Notes: a model not told the origin generated them from the letters alone. Counted from the stretch's first letter, positions 47,700 to 58,763 are shown. The stretch is 64,000 nucleotides of DNA from Microvelia longipes (GCA_018340805.1 JACMZG010001908.1:46670973-46734972), one strand, 5' to 3'. Numbers and translations: made by a program.

Positions 47700-49520
47700 A
47701 TAGCTGACGCTATTATACTATTACGTGAAGTCAATTTTATTTCCGTAACAATCCCTTTGTTAGGAAGGCTTAGTAAAAACGGTTAATATTGTGAATGTTT
47801 TAAAAACAAAACTAAACAGAAAAATATTCAAAAGTATATTTTTAAATGGATTTTATCTTCATTAGATTATTCGTGAATATTTTGTTTTGCTCAAAACTTT
47901 TCAGAAATCTGAGTATGGATTTTAGAAATCTTTTATTACTTTAACGAACCCCTAAAAGTTTTTATAAAGTTTAGAATACTTTCATGTTATAATATTTTAC
48001 TAGCACTTTATTTTGTTTACTTGGTTTATTGCATTGCAAGGTTAGCAATCTAGAAGGCGGTCGCTCAATCCCCGTTAAGACGAGAATTTTCAAAACTATA
48101 GTCCAACTTATTTCACCCTTTTCTTGTTTTGGTTGACTACTACGACGTTCGGGCGGAATGTTTGTAGAGAAGTGTTTACTAGAGAGACCCTAGCGATTGA
48201 CTTTTGAAACATCGGAAAAAAACCTGATCACTTTCGAGTATGAATAATAACAAATAAACAAAATATGATTTCAGTAACATTGAATAGAACGTTTAGAGTA
48301 GAAAAGAAAATATAAACTATTAACCTTCTCACATTCTTAATGTAAGATATAGTCACAAAAAGATGTTCAAAACGTCTCAATATATTAAGATAGGGTATTA
48401 ATATGCCCTACCTGGGGGTATGCCCGCTCTAGTAATGTGTTGAAATAGGGTATTAACATGCCCCAACTTAAGGTATAATTTATTGTCCACCGTTATCCTC
48501 GTAATGATTGTTACTTGGATGTATTTTTGACCTGAAACTAATTTTAAGCTAAATATAATTTATCATAATCATTCTTTCTTCGTTTAATTTTTTTAGGGCG
48601 TCCCCCCCAAAAAAATGTTGCCTTAAAAAGTTATGCATATTAACCTGAAAGGAATGTTTAGAAAATCTTTTTCCTTATTCGCTCCTTCCCTTTGTTTAAA
48701 TTTAGTAGTCACGCCCCTAAAATATTTTAAAAAATAATTTCAAACAAATGACTAATTTTTAACTGAAACGGATTTTAAGCCAATAAAAAACCAAAATATA
48801 AATGGAAGGAATATGGCTAGGCACATTCTAGAAACGATTTAAGGTATCTCTCTACCTACCTTGCACTACATTGGTTGTTCTTAGCTTTTAAATGGAAAGC
48901 TAGGAAAAAACTAGGAGAAACATAAGAAGAGTATCTTTGTAGCCCTAGGGATGGTTAAAAATGTACCGCAATGACATAGTAGTACATTACACTAACACCA
49001 TTAACTACATTAACACCAAGGCTAGAAAGAAGCTTGGAATAATCTAGGAACAACGTAGGATAGATTTTTTATAATTCTGAATAAGGGCATAATATAAGCA
49101 AATAACATAATCTTCGAAGAACACAGTAAGAAATGTCTGACTTCAATGGAGACAGTAGCCAAATAGTTAAACTGACGTCAGTCTTTACGAGAAAATATCT
49201 ACAAATATATTTAAAGTTTTACCAGATCAGTTTTCGTTACTGGGGAACTCTAAAACGGATTTTGACCATACTCCGACTTGCGATTTTTGCAATGCCGTCT
49301 ATCCCATTAGCAAATTATTTCCGAAGGAATTTCCCTACATTGCTAATAAATAAATAAAAGAAATAAACATCGGAAAGTGGACCGATTGAGTTGAAATGTG
49401 ACATAAATACATAATTTACATCCAAAGGGGAAATTTTGATATCATTTCCATTTTGTTCGCCATTTCGACTTTTAAATTTATAAACATTGACAGCCTTTAA
49501 AACTCAAAATCTTTATTTTA
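47700..49520. other. Non-coding stretch with repeat fragments
   Basis: 48375-48475 shares TCTCAATATATTAAGAT and CTCTAGTAATGTGTT with 30717-30766 and contains a partial internal duplication (AGGGTATTAAYATGCCC twice). 49380-49460 may be a weak CRE-family start (GGACCGATTGAGTTGAAATG). The frame at 49133-49357 is unassigned. Confidence 0.45.
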
Positions 49521-49521
49521 C

Positions 49522-50016
49522 TTATAAGGCGCGGTCGAATATCCACGGCCTTCCAGAACGTTGGATCACCAACAAACTTTTTTTATAACTTTTTTTCCAA
49601 AATTTTCAGTAATTAGCCGAATTTGTGATAAATGAAGCCTATTTCCGTAATTTGCACGCTCTTTTGGTTAATCTCAAAGAGTATTTACATTCACTCAACG
49701 ATTTATTTTTAATCTAACTTGGTACATACATAACTATTGTTAGACGTCAATATTTTGTGTTATATTTTGACATGTCATATTTGTTAACATTGACGTCTAA
49801 CAGTACTTACGTATGTACCAAGTTAGAATTAAAATAAATCGTTGAGTGAATGTAAATACTCTTTGAGATTAACCAAAAGAGCGTGCATTACGGAAATAGG
49901 CATCATTTATCACAAATCCGGCTAATTACTGAAAATTTTGGAAAAAAAGTTATAAAAAAAGTTTGTTGGTGATCCAACGTTCTAGAAGGCCGTGGAGATT
50001 CGACTGCGCCTTATAA
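49522..50016. mobile_element. 495-bp near-perfect inverted repeat (foldback element)
   Basis: The left arm, about 49522-49752, starts TTATAAGGCGCGGTCGAAT. The right arm, about 49789-50016, is its complement almost base for base, ending ATTCGACTGCGCCTTATAA. Only about 36 nt separate them. The few differences (for example GCGGTC/GCAGTC) suggest a fairly young element. There is no coding capacity. TTATAA at each tip may be part of the terminus or a target duplication. Confidence 0.85.
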
Positions 50017-50591
50017 ACGTACAACATAAAAAGGAACTAGTAGTCGAAATGTCATAGCTATTTAATTCGTAGTAAGCTATTAGAAAAAATACGTATTTAT
50101 TGGTGCAACACATAAAATTGCATAAGAAATTTAGTTAATTAATTTGAAAAATGTAATGTAAAAAATATGAGTTTTCCGCTAAAAAATGAAGTTAATCAAA
50201 CATATAATACAAATATTTCTGAAAAAGATAATTAAGATGAAACCACGGAGTACTTAGAACTGGAGTACGGAGTAATAGTCTCTGGTGAAACCTTGGATTC
50301 GGAGTTTTAAAGAGAACACAATACTTTTATTTCCTTATAGAAAGTAAGGAAAAGTAAAACTGAAATATAATGCAATATTTAATTTAAAGGGTTGAAATTC
50401 GTTAAAAAAACTGGTAACAAGTATGACTGGTAGTATTTTTAAGGCTTTCGTGACCATAAAAACGTTGTTGCAAAATAAATGATTAAATGGCTTTGCGTTA
50501 GGCTTTATAATAATTTAAAGCCTAAATTAACCTTAAGTTATTAAACCCTAAAATTTTTGTTATCTAATAATTCTAGTTACTTATAATGATC
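50017..50591. other. AT-rich non-coding stretch
   Basis: Nothing recognised. Confidence 0.5.
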
Positions 50592-50646
50592 TATGGGTAG
50601 TTTTATAACTACCCATATATATCGTCATCTAAACGTTATCGTTTAG
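50592..50646. repeat. Two adjacent hairpins
   Basis: 50592-50617 (TATGGGTAGTT arms, loop TTAT) and 50629-50646 (CTAAACG arms, loop TTAT) lie 11 nt apart, just before the satellite-bearing tail. Confidence 0.75.
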
Positions 50647-51445
50647 AGGACGAGCAAAACGAGTCCGAAGTTACAACATTTAAGACATTGGATCTCGATT
50701 TCATCCAGAGGTTAAGCTTAGTGAGACCGAAGTAATGTCCCTTTAGGCTTCAATTATTTACTACATAATAGGGACAAGCGTAGAGAGACCGAAGTAATGT
50801 CCCTTTAGGCTTAAAGTAATCACTACATTATAGGGACAAGCGAAGCGAGACCGAAGTAATGCCCCCATAGGCTTAAAGTAATCACTACATTTTAGGGACA
50901 AGCGTAGCGAGACCGAAGTAATGCTCCTTTAGGCTTAAAGTAATCACTACATTTTAGGGACAAGCGTAGCGAGACCGAAGTAATGTCCCTTTAGGCTTAA
51001 AGTAATCACTACATTGTAGGGAAAAGCTTAGCGAGACCGAAGTAATGTCCCTTTAGGCTTAAAGTAATCACTACATTATAGGAACAAGCGTAGCGAGACC
51101 GATGTAATGTCACTTTAGGCTTAAAGTAATCACTACATTATAGGGACGGGCAAAGTGAATTTGATGTCATAACACCCAAGACTTATCAATATTTTATTCG
51201 ATAAGTCGTGCACAGCGAGACCGAAGTAATACTTTCTTCAGCTTTGGATAATTATGATTTTTTGAGGTTGAGTAAAGCGAATAGGATGATACGACTCCAC
51301 AGCTTACTGAAAACTTTATCTAAAGTAGTGAAGCAATGCTAAAGTAATAAACCTTAAGCTTTGGACAATCATGACAATTTGAGGACGACCAAAACGAGTC
51401 CAAAGTTTTTAAGAAAAGAACCGAGGTACCCTGTACCCGATTTTC
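50643..51445 (+). repeat. 62-bp satellite inside a composite-family tail
   Basis: The word at GGGACAAGCG recurs at 50771, 50833, 50895, 50957, 51019, 51081 and 51143, exactly 62 bp apart, with a diverged copy before (about 50709). Each unit contains AAGCGTAGCGAGACCGAAGT, TCCCTTTAGGCTTAAAGT and AATCACTACATT. The array is flanked by tail words of the composite family: GAGGACGAGCAAAACGAGTC (50647) on the left; GAGGACGACCAAAACGAGTC (51380) and GAACCGAGGTACCCTGTACC on the right. It therefore looks like an internal amplification of that tail. Units are near-identical, with no unique spacers. Confidence 0.88.
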
Positions 51446-52355
51446 CACAAAAACTATTTATCTTAAATACAAAAATTTCTCCCAGGGTTTTCAATCAACT
51501 TCTTTTTATTCCCTTTTCTTTTTCTAACAAGGTATTTATACGATTTTTTTTGCATTTATACACCTTTTACTTTAATTCTATTTTCCTAGTAAATATTCTT
51601 AATTGAAACTTTTTTTCTGAACTGCAGAGAAAAACATCTACTCTATCGTATTAATTTAAAAAGGGACGAAAACCCCTCGGACAGAAAAAGACAATTTTAA
51701 CCAAAAGGAAAAAAAACTGTTTATTTTCTCCGTTTATTGTCGAGTCTTTTATGTTTGTGTATTGCGGGTCAAGGGTACTGTATTTGGTTTGAGGTTAGTC
51801 TGTTGAAGTGTTTTAAGGTTTTTTTTAAAGTATTGTGTTTTAGAAGGGGGGTATTATTGGGCTAAATTCTGCCTGAGTCATTACAGTGCATCTAATGTCG
51901 AGGGTCTGCCAGAGGGTGATATCCCCTCACATATCAACCTAAGGGTTCCAACCTGTACAACATTATTAGCTTTCTTTCCCTCGCAATAACACAACTTCCC
52001 CTATCTATTGCAAACCTTAAATCTAACGTAATGTTTTCCTTACCTATCCAATCTTATCCTACAAGCGTTTAGGGTATGGACGGCAGACATACTCTGGACA
52101 CAAACGACAATATTTTAAATTATAGTCTTAATGCTATTAAAAGCCATCCATGGTCTTAATGCTATTAAAAACCATCCATACTTTTCTATTATCATATTAT
52201 CATTAAAAATTATTGTTACATTATTACAAGTTAAAATTAAAGTTATATAATTGCAATGTTATAGCAGTGACCTTATTAAATTTAGTTAAATTATTTGATT
52301 AAGCTCTTAAGACAATAGAGTTTAAATTCAGGAACCTCGCCCGTGGTAGTGCATA
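51446..52355. other. Non-coding stretch
   Basis: A 28-29 bp duplication (TCTTAATGCTATTAAAARCC) occurs at about 52125-52180. No gene recognised. Confidence 0.5.
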
Positions 52356-53270
52356 TACGAGGTCTGTCCCATAAATACGTATAAAATAATTATTTAGATC
52401 TAAGCAGGAATTGGAGAGACGAGACAGTGATCTTCCCCCACCACTAATAACCCAAGCAAACCTAAGCTAGATGGACAGCGCCTCATGAGTCATCAGTCAG
52501 TATCTACATTCAGTTGGTCCGACCCCTTTCTTAATAACTCGTCGGCATGGAAATCTCTCTTACCGATCAGCAGCGTATCAATATCAAATTTCTTGCTAAA
52601 CTCGGCAAGAACGGTCGAGAAATTCATGTGATAGTGTACGGAGAAGATGCCTTGAAGGAACCAAAGGTCCACAAGTGGTTAAAGCGGTTTAGAGAAGGAC
52701 GAGAAGACTTCAAGGATGACCCTCGCCCCGGACGCCCCACCACTTCGTCTTCTGACGAAAATGTGGATCATGTTGGATCAATTGTCTTCAAAAATTGTCG
52801 ATCGACAGTAAGAATAGCGTATCAACTAAATTTGTGTAAAATAGTTACCTACAAGCACGGGTTGCTCGAGTCCGCCCGGAATTGGCTCGCGAAAAACTTT
52901 GGATCCTTCATCACAACACTCCATCGCACACGTCATTGGTTGTAGGCGAATTTTTGGCGCGCAACTCAATCACAGTCACTGACCAGCCACCATATTCACC
53001 GTGTGACTTTTTTTTGTTTCCTAAATGTAAAATGTTGCTTCGGAGGCGCCACTTGGGGGACTTGGATGACATAAAAGGAGCGCCGACGAGGCAGCTGAAG
53101 GGCCTTAAAGTAGAGGACTTTGAAGGATGTTTTCAACCATGGAAACGGCGTTGGACCAAGTGCGTTTTATCAGGGGGGAGTCCTTCGAGGGGGACAAAAT
53201 GTAATTTGATGATTAATTGTAAAATAAAATGTTTATGATTTTTTATACGTATTTATGGGCAGACCTCGTA
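52356..53270 (+). mobile_element. Internally deleted mariner (Tc1/mariner) transposon
   Basis: Terminal inverted repeats of about 28 bp: CGAGGTCTGTCCCATAAATA at 52358 and its complement ending at 53268 (one base shorter). Both are flanked by TA (52356-52357 and 53269-53270), the standard mariner target duplication. At about 0.9 kb it is shorter than the usual 1.3 kb because the transposase gene has lost its middle. The TIRs are well preserved, so it could in principle have been moved by a related active copy. Confidence 0.9.
52547..53238 (+). pseudogene. Mariner transposase, deleted and frameshifted
   Basis: Mariner transposases bind the TIRs with an N-terminal paired helix-turn-helix region and cut and paste DNA with a D,D34D catalytic triad. 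The first frame (52547-52945) starts at an ATG and shows the N-terminal domain (IKFLAKLGKNGREI, VHKWLKRFREGREDFKDDPR, PGRP), then part of the second helix-turn-helix (VRIAYQLNL). About 100 residues, including the first catalytic Asp, are then missing. Homology continues in another frame (52882-53238): LWILHHNTPSHTS, where the usual HHDNAPSH has lost its Asp, then PPYSPCDFFLFPK, which is short by a few residues but keeps the last Asp. It cannot encode an active enzyme. Confidence 0.88.
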
Positions 53271-53932
53271 TACTGTTCAACGCTTTATCAGTACATTTCA
53301 AAGTGTTAAATCGCTTGACAAAGGGAGAGATCTTAATAAATACAAAAGTAGAAATGGAGGGACGCAATGCTGGACATACGAAACCTTTAAGAACTATCCT
53401 ATTATTAGGCAACTATGTAAGCAAACTACATCTATTTCTTTGAAAACTTTCATCCCTTGTTGCATATTAAATTTTATCTACGACTAGAGAACTAATACTA
53501 ACAACTATTAATATATTCTTCAGCTCCTTAATTGTTATTATGTTAGTTTAGTTTATTCTTACCATGTCAATTACTCTGATGAAGAGAGAATAAAGCCATT
53601 ATCTTCACATTATTTTATTGTAAGCTGTCAATAGAATAATGTGTAATACTATATTTGTAATTTAAACATTAGCGTGTGTATATTGCATATTCTACCCGTA
53701 GTACCAACATAACACCGAAAAAAATCCTAAAAATTTCCTAAAATTCCTAAAAATGTTACTAAAAAATTCTGTCAAGTTGGCAACACTATCACTTTTCCTC
53801 CCTAGGGAGTAAAAATACATTTACAGTGTGAGATAACAAGATGTAGAACTTACAATACAAGGAGTAGAAAAAATTAATTATGTTTATTTTGTAATAATAA
53901 AAAGGGAAGCGACACTAGGCTCGCTTCCCTCG
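53271..53932. other. Non-coding gap between mariner and BEL/Pao insertions
   Basis: AT-rich. A hairpin at 53903-53930 (AGGGAAGCGA / TCGCTTCCCT, 8-nt loop) abuts the BEL/Pao target site CCTCG (53928-53932). No gene. Confidence 0.6.
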
Positions 53933-54216
53933 TATTAAAAAGACTGACTAATTTGAAGACTGACTGACTAATTTGAAATAATAAGATTGACTTTTAACCA
54001 AATAAACACTCTGACTTTAATACTTTAACAATAAATTAAAACTGACTAATATTTTTTCTCAGGACTTCCCAAATGAGACTCAATCAAAATATTGACTCTT
54101 TGACGCATAACAATATGTGAATTACAGGTAGACATCTAAGGGTGCCAGACTGTCAGCTGTCAACTCAGCTGTCAACCTGTTCATTTACAAATTGTTATGC
54201 GTCTCACTTTCCAACA
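53933..54216 (-). repeat. BEL/Pao 3' LTR
   Basis: Read on the minus strand it starts TGTTGGAAAGTGAG and ends CTTTTTAATA. It is identical to the 5' LTR apart from one extra G. The pol-derived frame runs 13 bases into it before stopping. A short purine run (GGAGGA) lies directly upstream, where a polypurine tract is expected. Confidence 0.93.
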
Positions 54217-55781
54217 TCCTCCGGGCCAACCTTAAGCACGGCCACTCGCCCAACTGGACGCCGGATGATGCCGGATGCCGTCTCTACTTCCACTACTCTT
54301 ACGCGTCCGTCTTTTCCTGGTAGCAGCTTGACGACTCTTCCTCTGGTCCAAGTGTTCCGGGCCATGTTTGGTTCTACGACGACAACTAGATCGTCGATTT
54401 TGACTGCTGCTTCCTCCTTTCTCCATTTCGCTCTGAAATTGATGCTTGGCAAATATTCTTTTGACCACCGTTGCCAAAACATATCCGCCAATCGTTGAGA
54501 TATTCGCCAAGTTTTCTTTTCTGCGTCGTCTGTCCCGTTGGATTCGTTCCATGCTCTAGCACCGCTTGATGTGCCAATGAGGATGGAGAACGGAGTTAGG
54601 CATTCTTGGTCAGCCCTATCTAGCGATACATGTGTCAATGGCCTACTGTTGACGATACTCTCTACCTCTACCAGCAATGTTTGCAAAACCTCCTCCCTCG
54701 GAGCCCGTTCTTTCAGAATAGCAGATAAAGCCGTCTTACTTTTGTTGGGAGCGCAATCATCAGGAGGTATTTGTTTTTCAAAATCTTTCGATAGAAGACC
54801 ACTTTCCCTCCTGCCATTAACAAAGCAAGTTGTCTGGTGTGCTATGTTAACAGCACGAGAGTTTTCTATGTTTAAATGATTGTTTGGAACTACCCTAATA
54901 TTGTCTTTCATAATATCATATGAACTGTCATCGTCAATTGTCTTATAAATATAAAAAGGTTTCGGCAAATCTAAGGTGTTGCAATCAATATTACCGTGTA
55001 GAACCCAACCTAATAGGGTTCTGCTTAAGACTAGACCTGTGTCATTCGATCCGTGTATTATTTCCCTAGATATGATGAGAGGCCAATTATCTTGTCCAAT
55101 TAAAATTTTTGGTTCATCTGAAGTTAAAGCTATATTTAAATTATTATATATGTATGGATATTTCTTTTTTATTATTTCAAAATTAATATTTTGAGACGGT
55201 ATGCCTAAATTTTTAATTGTTCGAACATTTTTTAACTTAAACTGTTTACTATTGTCTTTAGGGGCTGATATTTTAAGATTGACTAACTTTGAATCTTTTT
55301 CTTTGTGTGCAATATTATTAGTCCATTGAATTGTCAATGGTTTGTTAGGACCATTTAGTCTCAATTTGTCTGCTATATCGTTTTGTATCAATGTCACTGT
55401 TGACCCTTCATCAAATATTGCAGTAGTTTCTAATTCCTGGCCTTCAGAACCAAAAATTTTAATAGGACATATCTTAAGTAATGTTTGCGAAGTTGTATTA
55501 TGAAAGGCATTAATAATTTTATTTTCGTCTTTTTGTGAATTATTTTTATGTAACAAAGGATGATGATTTTTGAAACATCCGTTTTCCTTACATCGAATTT
55601 TCCTGCGACAATCTACAGTTTTATGACCACCCCCTAAACAAGAAAAACATCGATGGGCTTGAGATAGTTCCTTCCATCGTTCGTCTATGGTCATTTTGAT
55701 AAATTTATTACAATCTTTTATTTCATGTTCCCCAGATTTACAAACTATACATGTTTTTTGGCGTTTATTTTCATTTGACAT
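54204..55781 (-). pseudogene. pol: BEL/Pao pol remnant: zinc knuckles, protease, integrase C-terminus
   Basis: A 525-residue open frame. Residues 11-24 form a CX2CX4HX4C knuckle (C11, C14, H19, C24), residues 45-58 a second (C45, C48, H53, C58), and residues 64-78 a C/H cluster. The aspartic protease active site is at residues 123-128 (FDEGST; DSG is more usual), with ILIGQDNW and TLLGWVLHG further on, both typical of this superfamily. From about residue 310 a short N-terminal RT-region piece remains (FVNGRRESGLL). The frame then jumps near residue 355 to the end of the integrase (IVNSRPLTH) and a DUF5641-like C-terminal domain (RLADMFWQRWSKEYL, DDLVVVVEPN). The deletion kept the frame open, giving a protease-integrase-tail chimera. 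No polymerase can be made. Confidence 0.9.
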
Positions 55782-55902
55782 ATTATTTTTTAGTTTGACT
55801 TATGTCTATATTTTGTAAAATCTCTTTGTTTTGACTTTTGCTATAAATATCAAGGTTTGTAGGTATGTTAATATAAGACATAATATCTGCCCTTTGCATA
55901 AT

Positions 55903-56952
55903 TCAATTTTTAAAATCAAGGAGAGTAGGCATCCCGTAGCAGACATTGACGAGATAGTCACCCCAGTTAATTTTAAAATTATTCGGTAATTTTGACATTA
56001 AATTTTCTAACAAAATTGGATTTGATAAATGATGTTGGGCATTGAGATTTTCTATAGTGACGACAAGGTTAGATACTGAAGTTGCAAATTCCAAAAACGC
56101 TTCAATATCCCCTTCATTTATCAAAATTTTAGATTGTACTTTATCAATCAAATTCCTAATAATAAGTTCGGGACGGCCAAATCTTAATTCTAAAATCCTA
56201 ATTATTTCCGGAATGCTACCTGGAGTTATCAAAAGGGCACTTACTGCATCTTTAGCCTTGCCTTTGAGACATTTTTGCAAGCGAGCAATATTCTCATTGT
56301 CCGAAAATTTACAAATCTTAGTTGTTTCTTTAAATTGTGATATAAATAATGGCCAATCTAGAGGATCACCTGAGAAATGGTGAAGATCTATCTTAATTCC
56401 TTTTCTAGAAATGATAGATTTAAATAATTCTTCATTATTTACATCATCATTTCTTTTATTTGAAAGGGGGATCAAGGAAGGAGGTTTCCTGGAGTCATTA
56501 CCTGGTGGGCTAGGTCGAGTGTCAATAACCAGTGGCAATGTGTCATGCCTTAAAGGGCTGATTGAATGTCTATCTCTAGTAGGTCTACAGTGACTACTAT
56601 GCTTACTTCGTCTACTACCTTCCTCAACCAGACGTAGTTGTTCTGCCTGGGTGCGCATTTTTAAGAGTTCCTTTTCTGTTTGTAACTGCTTTATCTGCCT
56701 GGACATTTCAGCTTCTTTTTCTTCAAGTTGAAGGAGTGCTTGGCGTTCCAAAATCTGCAGTTCTAGTTGTCGTCGTTTCACAGAACTGCTATGGCTGTAA
56801 ACACTGCCTAGTACCTCAATGGCATCTGGATCTGGATGAAGTGGAGCATTGGAAGTCGGCATGTATTGTCTTGCTTCTTCATCCTCTGTATTGAGTACAT
56901 TTGCAGAGTTTGCTTTCAATGTTTTCGCACTTCTTAAATTGTAATTCGACAT
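55903..56952 (-). pseudogene. gag: BEL/Pao gag, truncated by a stop
   Basis: A 349-residue frame from ATG at 56952. Gag forms the particle that packages retrotransposon RNA. The N-terminus (MSNYNLRSAKTLK) is followed by a charged coiled-coil region at about residues 55-110 (Leu/Gln/Glu/Lys heptads). A disordered Ser/Pro/Arg part comes next, then the DUF1759-type capsid domain from about residue 185 (LHHFSGDPLDWPLFISQFK, ARLQKCLKGKAKDAVSALL, LELRFGRPELI). A TGA at 55903-55905 stops translation where homologues continue, and the following sequence shifts by one base before the pol frame begins. Gag and pol are therefore not joined in this copy. Confidence 0.88.
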
Positions 56953-56970
56953 AGTTGGCTGGTTGAATTT

Positions 56971-56983
56971 CCCCGGAGGACCA
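56971..56983 (-). other. Candidate primer binding site
   Basis: Three bases inside the 5' LTR, the minus strand reads TGGTCCTCCGGGG. TGG at this place is the usual start of a site complementary to a tRNA 3' end (CCA). I cannot assign the tRNA. Confidence 0.5.
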
Positions 56984-56986
56984 CTT

Positions 56987-57269
56987 TATTAAAAAGACTG
57001 ACTAATTTGAAGACTGACTGACTAATTTGAAATAATAAGATTGACTTTTAACCAAATAAACACTCTGACTTTAATACTTTAACAATAAATTAAAACTGAC
57101 TAATATTTTTTCTCAGGACTTCCCAAATGAGACTCAATCAAAATATTGACTCTTTGACGCATAACAATATGTGAATTACAGGTAGACATCTAAGGTGCCA
57201 GACTGTCAGCTGTCAACTCAGCTGTCAACCTGTTCATTTACAAATTGTTATGCGTCTCACTTTCCAACA
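56987..57269 (-). repeat. BEL/Pao 5' LTR
   Basis: The minus strand starts TGTTGGAAAG and ends CTTTTTAATA; it matches the 3' LTR over its whole length except one base. It should carry the promoter. On the plus strand the target duplication CCTCG follows directly. Confidence 0.93.
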
Positions 57270-57274
57270 CCTCG

Positions 57275-58376
57275 CAAGATTCCTTAAAACTATTACAAAG
57301 TAAGAAAGGCTTGCTTAATGAGCTTGATTGCGATAAGAATAAATGCAAAATGTGAGAAAAAATCGGGTTCGGGGTACCTCGGAACTTTCCTTAACGCATT
57401 GGATTTGCTACGCTACGACACATAATAGCACCATATACACAACAAATATAATAAAATAGATTAAGTTTTTACGACAATTTTCGCAAGACGTACTAACAAA
57501 CTAACCATCAAATGCCGTACCATTTAACCGTCTAATGTAGAACTTATTGAGGGTTACTCAAAAATCTTTATTAGAAATATTTTTTCACTCCTATCCAAAA
57601 AATAACTTACTACTGAAATACATTCAAACACCAGAGCAGGATGGAGGTTTTAAAAATCCGCATATCTTAGAACTGGACTTGACTAACTGAAAATGATATT
57701 AATATAACAAAATATAGAGTTAATACAAATATAAATGACTATTACTTCTGAGAAGTTCAAAAGAACAAAGAATAAAACTAGTAAACAGGGTTTCAAAGCA
57801 GATCCTAAGAATACTGTGTAAATTCACTGCCTCTTTTTGATTAATGGTTTTTAATTTGATTCTTTGACAAAAGGGTGGAAAAAAGGGGGGAGGTATAAAG
57901 ACCATTAACATCGGCCCTTTATTTTGTAAAAACTTGAAATCACCTTGCATATTAAATGCAATCCCTGTTTTCATAGGACCGCAGCCTGAGGCCAGGCTGT
58001 GTTGATAAAGAGCTTGTTTTAATTATCTTTTAAAGGAGAAAAGCTAACATACAACAGGTTCTAGCGACACACTGTAAACCTTGATCCCACTCTCCCGAAC
58101 ATTTTCATCAACTTGAGAGTCAATATCTTAAATAAACGACCAGTAAGCCTTTTTCCATCAAAACTTTTCTAACGCATCTATACATCATTTTCACCTCAAT
58201 TAAGATATTGTTATCTCAGTTCTTTATTAATAAAGATAATTATTATTTTTTTTATTAAATAATGTTGTTTATTATAAATAATGTACCAACGCAATTAGTT
58301 AAGTAACGAATCAGGGAGGTAGAGTTGATTGAGCATCTATAGTTAAATTGTCTAAGACTTAAATTAAATAAATATG
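57275..58376. other. Non-coding stretch with an inverted composite-family tail
   Basis: 57361-57418 on the minus strand is a composite-family tail (GTAGCGAATCCAAATGCG-type word, AAGTTCCGAGGTACCCCGAA). The rest shows nothing; the frame at 57720-57974 is unassigned. Confidence 0.55.
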
Positions 58377-58378
58377 TA

Positions 58379-58537
58379 GGTCTTCCGGTGGCAACCGCGT
58401 CAATATAAATGAAGAATTCCATTATAGATTACTATGTAGGACAGCATGGATAAAAAACACTATGATCTACAGAATTGAATAAATTCATCTGAACTTCTTC
58501 ATCTACATTGACGCGGTAGCCATCAAAAGACTTATAT
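58379..58537. mobile_element. Small inverted-repeat element (MITE-like)
   Basis: AGGTCTTCCGGTGGCAACCG, CGTCAATATAAATGAAGAAT at the left end. The complement (CTTCTTCATCTACATTGACG, CGGTAGCCATC, AAAAGACTT) ends near 58537. Arms are about 45 bp. A related single arm lies at 25755-25797. Confidence 0.7.
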
Positions 58538-58763
58538 ATTTGGAAGACGTGGAAGCCTACGCAGTTTATTAGATGTAATAGATATTTTGCAACAATGTAT
58601 GAAAGTTTACAGTTCAAGTTTAAGTTTTCTTCAAAAGCAAAGCCGAAGTAAGGATCTCCATTTGCTCTCGAGACTGTTAGGCTAAATGAGTTATTTTCGT
58701 TAGTTTCCGAGGTTTACCAAGGAAAAAACTAAAACTTTCCTCAAGGCTCTGCCTAGAGAGTAA

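Larger units (their letters stand above)
53933..57269 (-). mobile_element. BEL/Pao LTR retrotransposon, internally deleted
   Basis: Two LTRs (284 and 283 bp) bound a 3.3-kb element flanked by a perfect 5-bp duplication, CCTCG (53928-53932 and 57270-57274). On the minus strand the order is 5' LTR, primer site, gag, zinc knuckles and protease, then integrase C-terminus and 3' LTR. Reverse transcriptase, RNase H and most of the integrase are absent, so the element is about half the usual 6-7 kb. The LTRs differ by a single base indel (AAGGG versus AAGG), pointing to a recent insertion. It presumably moved with proteins from a complete relative. Confidence 0.93.

Noticed and set aside
50709..51180. 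CRISPR-like regular repeats
   Set aside because: The 62-bp units are direct tandem copies with no unique spacers, in a eukaryotic genome. It is a satellite.
54142..54879. Plus-strand frames within the BEL/Pao element
   Set aside because: They are antisense to the clear pol remnant and carry no domain.
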